Numbered from the stretch's first letter, positions 7,918-15,811 are shown. The stretch: DNA of 64,000 bases from JANNYA01 sp031422315 (GCA_031422315.1 JANOQN010000059.1:1-64000), one strand, 5' to 3'. The notes: a model not told the origin generated them from the sequence alone. Made by a program: numbers and translations.

Positions 7918-8937
7918 ATGGCGCAAGCTGCTGCCTTGTTGCTCTTGGGCAGTCTTGCGGTCTTTTGGTGGTCAACTCATCGCACGAGCTTGGCCGAGTT
8001 ACAAACTGCGCCTGCGCCAATTTCCGCAGTGATTCCCGAAACTGTAATCGTGCCTAAAGCCGCGAAGGTTGTGCCCGCTTACCTATCGCCGTTGCAAGCT
8101 GCTGAAACGGCAACAAACAAGTTGCTAACCCGAGATCCAACTGCGAATAATTCACTGCGCGATACCGCAGTAGATGGCGAAGTCAGCATAGATCCAGATG
8201 GCAGCGTGCGTTTGAATCTTGAGTTGCGCCGCATGTTCGATTATTACTTGACGCGCTCGGGGGAAATGCCTAGCGCCGACTTGATTGCTTGGATTGAGAC
8301 GCAGTTTGACATGCGCTATTCACTCGCAGTCGCCACGCAGCTTAAAAGTCTATTTGCGCAGTATCGCAGCTATTTGCGCGCGTTAAATGCCGAGGCGCCG
8401 CGTTTGCAAATGTTGCCGCCGCGATTGCGTTTGCAGGCGCTTGACGAACTGCGAATCCAAAGATTAGGCCAAGCCATGGCTGATGCATTTTTTGCAAGTG
8501 AGCGCGCCTGGGATAGCTTCACCCAAGACAGACTCGACTTAGCGCGCGATCAATCCATCACACCCCAGGTGCGCGCACAGCGCGAGCGTGAATTGCTGCA
8601 GCGCTTGCCGCTTGAACTTGCACAAAGCTATACGGATCAAAGCAAACTAGATAGCAAGCTAACCGTTAATCTGCCCGCAGCTGCCAGCCAACGCTTTGCC
8701 GCGCGCGAGCAATTATTTGGCACCGAGGCAGCACGGCGATTTGAAGCACTTGATCAAGGCCAAGCCGCATTTGAGGCTCGAGTGCGCAGCTATTTGACTG
8801 CGCGCGAACAGCAGCGTGCATCAAGCGACGCTACGCGCGCGCCGCTACGCGCGCAGCATTTTGATGCCAACGAAGCGGCGCGAGTAGCGGCATTAGAAGC
8901 GATCGGTGAGGAAGCGGTTTTACTTGGCAAGGAATAG
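7918..8937 (+). CDS. lifO: Lipase-specific foldase (Lif)
   Basis: A 339-residue steric chaperone that folds the neighbouring lipase in the periplasm while anchored to the inner membrane. It has an N-terminal membrane helix (about 5-20), an Ala/Pro-rich linker (30-55), and then the helical foldase domain. The Lif signature R-x-x-F-D-Y-(F/C)-L-(S/T)-A appears as 'RRMFDYYLTR' (Arg104 to Arg113), with Tyr for the usual Phe/Cys and Arg for the final Ala. ATG 7918 lacks a good ribosome site and positive charges before the helix. An in-frame ATC at 7894, seven bases after TGAGG, would add 'KSPRKRL' and give a normal anchor topology. Co-transcription with the lipase is likely. Confidence 0.9.
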   Translation: MAQAAALLLLGSLAVFWWSTHRTSLAELQTAPAPISAVIPETVIVPKAAKVVPAYLSPLQAAETATNKLLTRDPTANNSLRDTAVDGEVSIDPDGSVRLNLELRRMFDYYLTRSGEMPSADLIAWIETQFDMRYSLAVATQLKSLFAQYRSYLRALNAEAPRLQMLPPRLRLQALDELRIQRLGQAMADAFFASERAWDSFTQDRLDLARDQSITPQVRAQRERELLQRLPLELAQSYTDQSKLDSKLTVNLPAAASQRFAAREQLFGTEAARRFEALDQGQAAFEARVRSYLTAREQQRASSDATRAPLRAQHFDANEAARVAALEAIGEEAVLLGKE

Positions 8938-8976
8938 CGCTTCAAAAGGTCAACCCATATTTGAGGCAAGTTGGTA

Positions 8977-9047
8977 AACCCCTCTCCCCAACCCAATGCC
9001 ATAAAGCTCTCCCTTGATGGGAGGGGTTGGGGGAGAGGGTGTTTTCG
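8977..9047. repeat. Intergenic inverted-repeat element, copy 2
   Basis: A short version of the element at 3995-4125. The left arm is ACCCCTCTCCCCAACCC, and the right arm is GGGGTTGGGGGAGAGGGT followed by the shared tail GTTTTCG. The inner part keeps 'CATAAA' and 'TCTCCCTTGATGGGA', which also occur in copy 1. It may act as a terminator hairpin for the lipase/foldase unit. Confidence 0.75.
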
Positions 9048-9154
9048 AAGCCGCTGAATTTCATCAGCGTGTGATACCGCACCGAATGCATCGAATAATG
9101 ACGTCATGATCCGTCCACGCTAAGCCTAGCTACCTGGAACTCGGAGAGATCATC

Positions 9155-9304
9155 ATGTTGGAAACCATCGTCGTCGTATTACTCATCCTTTGGGCGTTGG
9201 GGCTAGTTACCTCCTACACCATGGGTGGTTTCATCCACATTCTGTTGGTGATTGCAGCGGTGGTTGTGCTGATTAGAATCATCCAAGGGCGACGTGTGCT
9301 CTAA
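9155..9304 (+). CDS. Small DUF5670/lmo0937-type membrane protein
   Basis: A 49-residue hydrophobic protein (start MLETIVVVLLIL) with two short membrane helices split by 'TSYTMGGFIHIL' and a basic tail (RIIQGRRVL). This matches the lmo0937/DUF5670 family of tiny membrane proteins often induced under general stress. A purine-rich ribosome site (GGAGAG) lies 7-12 bases upstream of the ATG. It is the first of a run of small envelope genes. Molecular role is unknown. Confidence 0.8.
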   Translation: MLETIVVVLLILWALGLVTSYTMGGFIHILLVIAAVVVLIRIIQGRRVL

Positions 9305-9360
9305 GCGCGCGCGCCTTCAATAAGTTTAAAACAAACCCCCTAACCACTCTGGAGATCGAC

Positions 9361-9510
9361 ATGAAAACCAATATCACTAAAATAATTCTCAGCCTTTTTA
9401 TTACTTCAATACTTGCCAGCCTAGCTGCCTGTAACACGATGAAGGGCGTCGGCAAAGACACTGAAAAAGCGGGCGAAACGATTCAAAAAGAAGTTGAAAA
9501 ACACGACTAG
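9361..9510 (+). CDS. Entericidin-like small lipoprotein
   Basis: A 49-residue lipoprotein: signal peptide 1-23 with lipobox 'LAAC', then 'NTMKGVGKDTEKAGETIQK', the hallmark of the entericidin A/B (EcnA/EcnB) family. Known entericidins are a stress-regulated antidote/toxin lipoprotein pair, but many genomes carry single copies of unknown role. A ribosome site (TCTGGAG) precedes the ATG. It lies 56 bases after the DUF5670-like gene and is followed by another lipoprotein gene, consistent with one stress-controlled unit. Confidence 0.85.
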   Translation: MKTNITKIILSLFITSILASLAACNTMKGVGKDTEKAGETIQKEVEKHD

Positions 9511-9602
9511 CTAAAAGGCGCAGCCATGTGATCTTAAATCACTATCTTAGCTCGCTGCGCTGATTTTCAAAACGTTCGACCACCCATTAAAGGAAATCAC
9601 CC

Positions 9603-10061
9603 ATGATTATTCGACCCATTTTGTTTGCAGCATTTGCCATCGTTGGCCTTAGCGCCTGCCAAGAAACACCGACTGAAACTGCGAAAGATGTTTCGCAAGC
9701 CCAAGAAACTGCCGTGCAAGATAATCAAGAAGCACGTCAGGAAGCTAATCAAGACCGCGCTCAAGCTGAAGTGAAAGTCACTGAAGCGAAAGACGACATG
9801 GTAGCTGTTGATACGAACGCGATGAAAAAGATTACCGAAGCTGAATCTGAAGCGATGACAGTTGCAGCGAAAGCCAAGTACGATGTTGCAATGACTGAAG
9901 CGCAAGGCCGCCACAACATCGAAGCAGAAAAATGCGATGCGCTGAAAGATCAAGCAAAAGACTCTTGCGTTAGCACCAACAACGCCACGCTTGCGGCTGA
10001 TCAAGCCAGAATCATTGCCACGCACGACGCAGAAATATTAGCGGCCACCTACGTAAAGTAG
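9603..10061 (+). CDS. Lipoprotein with Ala/Glu/Gln-rich helical body
   Basis: A 152-residue lipoprotein with signal peptide and lipobox 'LSAC' (Cys19). The mature part is extremely rich in Ala, Glu, Gln, Asp and Lys ('QETAVQDNQEARQEANQDRAQAE') and should form a long amphipathic helix or coiled coil. A pair of cysteines near 113 and 121 ('CDALKDQAKDSC') may form a disulphide clamp. No family is assigned; similar low-complexity lipoproteins occur beside stress genes in betaproteobacteria. A good ribosome site (AAAGGAAA) supports the ATG. It is possibly an Lpp-like structural outer-membrane protein; this is inference. Confidence 0.7.
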   Translation: MIIRPILFAAFAIVGLSACQETPTETAKDVSQAQETAVQDNQEARQEANQDRAQAEVKVTEAKDDMVAVDTNAMKKITEAESEAMTVAAKAKYDVAMTEAQGRHNIEAEKCDALKDQAKDSCVSTNNATLAADQARIIATHDAEILAATYVK

Positions 10062-10081
10062 TGCCCTAATGCAGAAAACGT

Positions 10082-10139
10082 GTGCCGCCGCACAAGCACC
10101 ACACCCGACTCCAGATCGGGCAAATGCCTGCGGCGGCAC
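10082..10139 (+). other. Two-tier hairpin after the lipoprotein gene
   Basis: A perfect 11-bp outer stem (GTGCCGCCGCA, 10082-10092, with TGCGGCGGCAC, 10129-10139) encloses a second hairpin CCCGA..TCGGG. There is no U-tract, so it may be a transcript-stabilising or attenuating structure, or a factor-dependent stop, rather than a classical terminator. Confidence 0.5.
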
Positions 10140-10207
10140 GCGCCAAATTCGGGCGAACACGCGCCTAGCTAATTTTTGACAAACCCATTTTATTGTTGAG
10201 CATATTC

Positions 10208-11182
10208 ATGAATAGCGCTAGCCCCAATTATCAGAATCCAATCTTGACCAGCAGCACAGAATTTCAGGATTCGCCTGCTAGTGCAGTGTCCTGGGGCGCG
10301 ATTCTTGCGGGTGCAGCAGGTGCCGCGGCTTTGTCGCTCATACTGCTCATACTCGGCTCCGGTATTGGGCTTTCATCGGTTTCACCCTGGTCGAATAGTG
10401 GTGTAGGCGCGAAAACGCTTGGCGTGTCGACCATCGTCTGGATTATTTTTACCCAGCTAACGGCCGCTTTATTGGGCGGCTATATTGCTGGACGTATGCG
10501 CACAAGATGGAAAAACGTGCAGGCCGACGAGGTGTATTTCAGAGATACTGCACACGGATTTTTAACCTGGTCAATCGCCACACTTTTCACCGCAGCGCTA
10601 TTAACCAGCACCATTTCAAGTTTGTTGGGCGGTGCAGCTGAAACGACACTATCTGCGTTAAGCTCGCCGCTATCTAAGCCAGTCAAACGCGGCGCTGAAG
10701 ATTTGGCCACCGGCGGCACACGCTATCAACTTGACAAGCTGTTTCGCATTCCGACTGGGAGCATCACAAATGGGCCCTCCGCTAGCGTAGCAATGCCAGG
10801 CTCTGACAGCGAAATAGCGCTTAGATCCGCAAATCCTGACATCGCCCGAATATCACTTGAGGTTGAGCGGATTTTTGCGCATACCCAATCGCGCGATGGA
10901 AAGGCCAGCGCTGCACTGGCTTCAGATGATCTGTCTTATGTAACGGGCTTGGTTAAACAGCAAACAGGGCTAAGTTACACCGACGCCGAAAACCGCGTGA
11001 TTAACAGCTACTCCTTTGGACTTGCGCAGGCATCTGAATTTAAAACGGCGGCACAAGTATTAGCCGACAAAACCCGCAAAAGCGCAGCGCACGCGTCGCT
11101 CTGGTTGTTTATCTCGCTACTTATCGGCGCATTCGTTGCCAGTTTAGGTGCGACGATTGGTGCAAAGCACAGAGACGATTAG
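10208..11182 (+). CDS. Multi-spanning membrane protein of a stress-associated family
   Basis: A 324-residue inner-membrane protein. Hydrophobic segments lie near 28-50 ('SWGAILAGAAGAAALSLIL'), 72-95, 115-140 and at the C-terminus (about 295-318). The segment between (about 150-290) is soluble and probably periplasmic. The opening 'SWGAILAGA...L.LLILGSGIGLSSVSPW' and 'LTAALLGGYIAGRMRTRW' is a pattern seen in proteobacterial membrane proteins sometimes labelled PhnA-like, which commonly sit near small stress genes. ATG 10208 is chosen over an in-frame TTG at 10193. Function is unknown. Confidence 0.7.
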   Translation: MNSASPNYQNPILTSSTEFQDSPASAVSWGAILAGAAGAAALSLILLILGSGIGLSSVSPWSNSGVGAKTLGVSTIVWIIFTQLTAALLGGYIAGRMRTRWKNVQADEVYFRDTAHGFLTWSIATLFTAALLTSTISSLLGGAAETTLSALSSPLSKPVKRGAEDLATGGTRYQLDKLFRIPTGSITNGPSASVAMPGSDSEIALRSANPDIARISLEVERIFAHTQSRDGKASAALASDDLSYVTGLVKQQTGLSYTDAENRVINSYSFGLAQASEFKTAAQVLADKTRKSAAHASLWLFISLLIGAFVASLGATIGAKHRDD

Positions 11183-11227
11183 CCAAGTCATCAAACCCAA
11201 CCTCAATTCAATTTTAGGAGATCGATC

Positions 11228-11302
11228 ATGCGTTCGATATTGCTTTGGTTTCTCGGTATTCCCATTCCAATCATCATTTTAATTGCCATATTCGTTAACT
11301 AA
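11228..11302 (+). CDS. 24-residue hydrophobic membrane peptide
   Basis: A tiny gene with a strong ribosome site (TTAGGAG, eight bases before the ATG) coding for a single hydrophobic helix: 'MRSILLWFLGIPIP' followed by Ile/Leu-rich residues and ending 'FVN'. The 'GIPIP' kink followed by an all-aliphatic stretch recurs in short annotated-hypothetical peptides of proteobacteria. It sits between two stress-type genes on the same strand, which supports it being real. Likely an inner-membrane microprotein; role unknown. Confidence 0.65.
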   Translation: MRSILLWFLGIPIPIIILIAIFVN

Positions 11303-11351
11303 CAATGCTGCGGAAGCTTGCTTTCCTTGCCCTACAGAGACTGGAAATTTC

Positions 11352-11918
11352 ATGAAATCTGAAGAACAAAATTCCCCCGAACGCACCCAGCTATGCCAGC
11401 TTATCAAGCATCTGCAGTTCGCCATGCTGACAACCACCGATGATGAAGGTCACATGGTCAGCCGGCCCATGGCGCCGTTAGAGATGGCAGGCGATGGTTC
11501 GATCTGGTTCTTTACCAGCGTGAAAAGTGCAAAAGTCAAACAGCTTAATGCGCTCAATTTAGCGTTCACTGATGCGGATCGCGGCACTTATGTTTCTATT
11601 ACTGGGCAAGGTGAAGTGGTAAACGATGACGCCTTGATTAAGCGGCTCTGGACCCCAGCTGCAAAGCCCTGGTTTCCTGAAGGCCCTGATTCGCCGGATC
11701 TTTGCTTGCTTAAAGTCGTACCGCAAATGGCTGAATATTGGGACGCGCCGGATAGCAAGATGGTGCGCATGTTTGCCATGGCAGCCTCCGTAATCGCGGG
11801 CAAACCTATCGGCATGGGCCAGCACGAGGTGCTGACTAAATTGACTAAAACCAAGCCGAATCTTGCGGCGACAGTGCGCAGTTCAATCGCATCCTTGCTT
11901 TTTGCGCGGCAGCTCTAA
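11352..11918 (+). CDS. PNPOx-like flavoprotein (general stress protein 26 type)
   Basis: A 188-residue split-barrel FMN-binding protein of the pyridoxamine 5'-phosphate oxidase-like group. Family marks are 'QFAMLTTTDDEGHMVSRPMA', 'GSIWFFTSVKSAKV', 'YVSITGQGEVVNDDALIKRLW' and 'AEYWDAPDSKM', matching the general stress protein 26 subgroup rather than true PdxH. ATG 11352 starts right before the first family helix; the open frame upstream to 11283 overlaps the 24-residue peptide gene and is not needed. Proteins of this group bind flavins and are stress-induced. It is followed ten bases later by a ferritin-like gene, suggesting a joint role in redox or iron stress. Confidence 0.82.
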   Translation: MKSEEQNSPERTQLCQLIKHLQFAMLTTTDDEGHMVSRPMAPLEMAGDGSIWFFTSVKSAKVKQLNALNLAFTDADRGTYVSITGQGEVVNDDALIKRLWTPAAKPWFPEGPDSPDLCLLKVVPQMAEYWDAPDSKMVRMFAMAASVIAGKPIGMGQHEVLTKLTKTKPNLAATVRSSIASLLFARQL

Positions 11919-11927
11919 ACTTTTGGA

Positions 11928-12509
11928 ATGATAGACATGATGAAAATGAAGACAAACGCTAAAAGTGCGTCGGCAGTAAAACCTGCCCTAAGCGACACCA
12001 AAACGCTGCGCAAGCAAGCCCGTGCTGGCGTGCAGCAGGGTGCAGTCACTGCTGGCTACAGCGCCGATCGAACGAAAGTGCTGGAGATGCTAAACGCATC
12101 ACTCGCCACTGAGCTGGTCTGCGTGCTGCGCTATCGTCGGCACCATTTTATGGCGACTGGAATTCATTCAAAAGCGATAGCGGATGAATTTTTGGAGCAC
12201 TCCAATCAAGAGCTAGGCCACGCCGACGTGATCGCCAAACGCATTGTGCAGCTCGGTGGAGAGCCGAATTTTGCGCCGGATGAGCTGACTAAACTGAGCC
12301 ACGCTGAGTATGTCGAATGCGAAACGCTAGTCGACATGATTAAGGAAAACGTCGTCGCTGAGCGCATTGCCATCGATAGCTACCGAGAATTCATTCAATA
12401 TTTGGGGCAAGATGATCCATCAACGAGTCTGATGTTGAGCCGGATTTTGGCAATTGAAGAAGAGCATGCCGATGAACTAGCGGATTTTTTGGCTAGCATG
12501 AGTCGGTAA
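11928..12509 (+). CDS. Ferritin-like/bacterioferritin-type diiron protein
   Basis: A 193-residue protein with a basic 40-residue N-terminal extension followed by a four-helix ferritin-like bundle. Diiron ligands by motif are Glu62 ('ATELVCVLRYRRH'), Glu95 and His98 ('QELGHA'), Glu145 ('VVAERIAIDSYREF'), and Glu177 with His180 ('AIEEEHADEL'). This matches the bacterioferritin/Dps-like superfamily, which oxidises and stores Fe2+ and limits Fenton chemistry. The haem-ligand methionine is not obvious. Several ATG codons lie close together (11928, 11937, 11940), so the exact start is open. It is the last gene of the small stress cluster. Confidence 0.85.
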   Translation: MIDMMKMKTNAKSASAVKPALSDTKTLRKQARAGVQQGAVTAGYSADRTKVLEMLNASLATELVCVLRYRRHHFMATGIHSKAIADEFLEHSNQELGHADVIAKRIVQLGGEPNFAPDELTKLSHAEYVECETLVDMIKENVVAERIAIDSYREFIQYLGQDDPSTSLMLSRILAIEEEHADELADFLASMSR

Positions 12510-12524
12510 CTGGAATTTCGGTCC

Positions 12525-12595
12525 TGGTGCGTCGAGTGTCACTCGGCACGAGCTTTGGGGTTAAGCGAGCGTGCCGAATGCAATTCGGCGCACCA
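12525..12595. repeat. Imperfect inverted repeat / hairpin before hppA
   Basis: The left arm TGGTGCGTCGAGTGTCACTC (12525-12544) continues as GGCACG, and the right arm CGTGCCGAATGCAATTCGGC continues to CACCA at 12595. The arms pair over about 26 bases with a few mismatches. It has the look of a REP-like unit or a transcriptional stop for the ferritin-like gene; there is no U-tract. Confidence 0.6.
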
Positions 12596-12796
12596 ATGGC
12601 GATGCACAAGGGAAAAACCTAAGGAAAACCAGAAAGAAAACCGAAAAAGTGACTGATTTAGGCGCGCCCTCGTTTATACTCCGACGCGTTTTGCCTCGGG
12701 TGAGGCCAGATTTTTGCAGAAGATCGCAGAAGCTCGCCGGAACTTCGGGTTAGTTTGCACTTTAACTTTTCTTTCAACTTAAATAGGAGTCCCTCC

Positions 12797-15487
12797 ATGC
12801 TGACCCAATACGGTCTATGGATCGCCATCGTGTGTGCCTTACTTGCCGTGGTTTATGGCATCGTATCGACGCGCTGGATTTTGTCGCAACCTGCTGGCAA
12901 TGAGCGCATGCAGTCTATTGCGAAAGCCATTCAAGAGGGCGCAAACGCCTTCTTAAACCGCCAATATTCCACCATAGCCGTCGTTGGCGTGGTGTTGGCC
13001 ATCTTGATCGCGGTAGTTCTGACCAAATTGACCGCGCTCGGCTTTGTAATCGGCGCGGTGCTTTCGGGCGCGGCCGGCTACATCGGCATGTTCGTCTCCG
13101 TGCGTGCCAACGTGCGAACCACCGAAGCTGCGCGCCGTGGCATCAACCCTGCGCTCGCGATAGCTTTTCGCGGCGGCGCAATCACCGGCATGCTGGTGGT
13201 GGGCTTAGGCCTGCTCGGCGTTGCCGGTTTCTACGGCATTTTGATGCATCAGGGCGTCAAGCAAGATGACATCCTCAATGCGCTGGTCGGTTTAGCGTTT
13301 GGTTCGTCATTGATTTCGATTTTCGCGCGCTTAGGCGGCGGTATCTTCACCAAAGGCGCTGACGTCGGTGCCGATTTGGTCGGTAAAGTTGAGCAAAACA
13401 TCCCAGAAGATGACCCACGCAACCCAGCCGTGATTGCCGACAACGTTGGTGATAACGTCGGCGACTGCGCCGGTATGGCGGCAGATTTGTTCGAAACCTA
13501 TGCGGTCACCATTATCGCCACCATGTTGATCGGCTCGATCTACGCAGGCGCCGTTGGCATCAACGCATTGCTGTATCCGCTGGTTCTATGCGGCGTTTCT
13601 ATTATTGCTTCGATCATCGGCACCTTCTTCGTTAAAGTCAGCCCGGGCGGCAAAATCATGAACGCGCTTTACAAAGGCGTGATCGTTTCGGCAGTGTTGT
13701 CATTGGCAGCGTTTTACCCGATCACCATGAATATGATGGGCGGTGAAGGCACCACGATCAGCGCGATGAGCCTGTTCTACTGCACGATCGTCGGCTTGGG
13801 CTTGACCGGTTTGCTGGTGGTGATTACCGAGTACTACACTGCGACCGAATACGGCCCAGTGCAAAAAGTAGCTGAAGCCAGCAAGTTTGGCCATGGCACC
13901 AACGTGATTGCCGGTTTGGGCGTGTCGATGAAATCAACGGCGCTGCCAGTTTTGTCAGTGTGCTTAGCGATTTTGCTGTCCTATAATTTTGCTGGCCTTT
14001 ATGGCGTGGCGATTGCCGCTACTGCCATGTTGTCGATGGCTGGCATGATCATCGCGCTCGACGCCTACGGCCCGATCACCGATAACGCCGGCGGCATTGC
14101 GGAAATGAGCGAGCTGCCTAAAGAAGTGCGCAACGTCACCGACCCGCTCGATGCGGTAGGCAACACCACCAAAGCCGTCACCAAGGGCTACGCGATTGGT
14201 TCGGCTGGTTTGGCAGCAGTTGTGCTGTTTGCCGACTACACCCACAAGCTCGAGAAGTTTGGTATTTCGACCGATTTCCAACTCTCTGACCCGAACGTGA
14301 TCATCGGCCTGTTTATTGGCGGCATGATTCCTTACTTGTTTGGCGCAATGGCTATGGAAGCCGTGGGCCGTTCGGCATCCGCCGTAGTCGATGAAGTTCG
14401 CCGCCAGTTTCGCGACATCAAAGGCATTATGCAGGGCACCGCAAAACCTGAGTACGACAAAGCTGTCGACATGTTGACGAAAGCTGCGATCAAAGAAATG
14501 ATCGTGCCAAGCCTGTTGCCGATTATTGTGCCGGTGCTGGTGGGTATTGCGCTTGGCCCGGCTGCATTGGGCGGCTTGCTGATGGGCACAATCGTGACCG
14601 GCTTGTTCGTCGCGATCTCCATGTGCACGGGTGGCGGCGCTTGGGACAATGCGAAGAAATACATCGAAGAAGGCCATTTTGGCGGCAAAGGTTCGGAAGC
14701 TCACAAAGCCGCCGTCACCGGCGACACCGTTGGCGATCCTTACAAAGACACCGCCGGCCCTGCGATAAACCCGCTGATCAAGATCATCAACATCGTAGCC
14801 CTTATGATCATTCCGTTACTGCCGCCGAATGCAGGTTTGAAAACCACGCATACGGTAACGGCCGTCACCGCTGCCGCCGCAACCGCCGCCGCGTTGGCCG
14901 CCACGACGCCTGCGATTGCACAGCCTGCGGTTGATACGCCAGCAGTTGTAGAACCCGCCGCCACGCCGATTATTGCGGTGGACGACGCCGTCGCAGCCGC
15001 CGAGCAGCTCGCGCTGTTTGGCGATTTAGGCTCGGATGTCAAGCTCGAGTTGACCGATGCAGATTTCATCACCGTGCCAGAGCGCGGCGTTGAGGCCAAG
15101 CTGCTCGATTTCATTGACGATGAAGGTGAGCTAGTCAACAAAGAAACCTGGTTTGATTTTGATCGTATTTTGTTCGACACCGGCAAGGCCACGCTGCGCA
15201 CCGAATCCGATGAGCAAATCACCGCGATTGCCGCGATCTTGGAAGCCTACCCCAGCGTGACTTTCAAAATCGGCGGCTATACTGACAACACCGGTGACGC
15301 GGCCGCCAATTTGGCACTCTCAGGCGAACGCGCTAGTGCAGTAAAAGCCGCGATCGTCGCGAAAGGCATTGCCGCAGAGCGTATGAACGCCGAAGGCTAT
15401 GGCGATCAACATGCCGTCGCCGACAACAGCACCGAAGAAGGCCGCGAAAAAAATCGCCGCGTTTCAGTACGGGTAACGGCGAAGTAG
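12797..15487 (+). CDS. hppA: H+-translocating pyrophosphatase fused to OmpA-like domain
   Basis: An 896-residue fusion. Residues 1 to about 680 are a complete membrane-bound pyrophosphatase that couples PPi hydrolysis to ion pumping, with the substrate loop 'DVGADLVGK' (189-197) and 'DNVGDNVGDCAGMAADLFE' close behind. Lys459 in 'GNTTKAVTKG' is the residue that marks the K+-independent, proton-pumping class; K+-dependent enzymes carry Ala there. After an Ala/Pro/Val-rich linker (about 685-770) comes an OmpA_C-type peptidoglycan-binding domain ('FDTGKATLRTESDEQI', 'GYTDNTGD', 'NLALSGERA', 'EKNRRVSVRV'). M-PPase C-termini face the periplasm, so the fused domain would be placed to hold the cell wall. 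ATG 12797 follows AGGAG; the frame upstream to 12755 is not needed. Confidence 0.92.
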   Translation: MLTQYGLWIAIVCALLAVVYGIVSTRWILSQPAGNERMQSIAKAIQEGANAFLNRQYSTIAVVGVVLAILIAVVLTKLTALGFVIGAVLSGAAGYIGMFVSVRANVRTTEAARRGINPALAIAFRGGAITGMLVVGLGLLGVAGFYGILMHQGVKQDDILNALVGLAFGSSLISIFARLGGGIFTKGADVGADLVGKVEQNIPEDDPRNPAVIADNVGDNVGDCAGMAADLFETYAVTIIATMLIGSIYAGAVGINALLYPLVLCGVSIIASIIGTFFVKVSPGGKIMNALYKGVIVSAVLSLAAFYPITMNMMGGEGTTISAMSLFYCTIVGLGLTGLLVVITEYYTATEYGPVQKVAEASKFGHGTNVIAGLGVSMKSTALPVLSVCLAILLSYNFAGLYGVAIAATAMLSMAGMIIALDAYGPITDNAGGIAEMSELPKEVRNVTDPLDAVGNTTKAVTKGYAIGSAGLAAVVLFADYTHKLEKFGISTDFQLSDPNVIIGLFIGGMIPYLFGAMAMEAVGRSASAVVDEVRRQFRDIKGIMQGTAKPEYDKAVDMLTKAAIKEMIVPSLLPIIVPVLVGIALGPAALGGLLMGTIVTGLFVAISMCTGGGAWDNAKKYIEEGHFGGKGSEAHKAAVTGDTVGDPYKDTAGPAINPLIKIINIVALMIIPLLPPNAGLKTTHTVTAVTAAAATAAALAATTPAIAQPAVDTPAVVEPAATPIIAVDDAVAAAEQLALFGDLGSDVKLELTDADFITVPERGVEAKLLDFIDDEGELVNKETWFDFDRILFDTGKATLRTESDEQITAIAAILEAYPSVTFKIGGYTDNTGDAAANLALSGERASAVKAAIVAKGIAAERMNAEGYGDQHAVADNSTEEGREKNRRVSVRVTAK

Positions 15488-15496
15488 TATTGTTAG

Positions 15497-15567
15497 TTGA
15501 CTCGCTGCAAGGCGAGTCAATCGAATACAAAAAACCCGCAGCTGGGTCTGGCTGCGGGTTTTTTTTT
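15497..15567 (+). terminator. Tandem hairpin terminator after hppA
   Basis: A first hairpin TTGACTCGC/GCGAGTCAA (15497-15520) is followed by a strong Rho-independent terminator: stem AAAACCCGCAGC (15531-15542) with GCTGCGGGTTTT and a run of T to 15567. Confidence 0.93.
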
Positions 15568-15811
15568 ATTGTACGGCGGGTTGCAAAGCCTGTTTTGCGA
15601 TAGTTGCAAACTGCTGTCATCAACTTTTTGCGTTGGAGAACAGTTATCAATATCTCAAAATCATTGCCGAATTAGACTGATTTATCGACTGATTCCTGCG
15701 TGACGAGATCAAGGAATTAGCAGCTGCCTCAATTTGCTTGCCGACACTGCGAATGTCCAAAAAAAGCAACAGTTCTTCTGTGCATTACGATGAGCTTTCA
15801 GAGGAACAGGT
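15568..15811. other. Intergenic space between convergent hppA and gltA
   Basis: No gene is seen in the rest of the 324-base gap between the two stop codons. No terminator hairpin for gltA stands out on the minus strand apart from the A-rich arm of the hppA terminator, which could serve both directions. Confidence 0.5.

Noticed and set aside
12571..12753. 60-codon frame between ferritin-like and hppA genes
   Set aside because: Very Arg/Lys-rich, starts inside the hairpin repeat and has no ribosome site.
13964..14704. 246-codon open frame antisense to hppA
   Set aside because: It lies entirely within the coding sequence of the pyrophosphatase on the other strand, is rich in His, Asn, Gln and Arg, and has no family motifs; it is a shadow of the codon bias of hppA.
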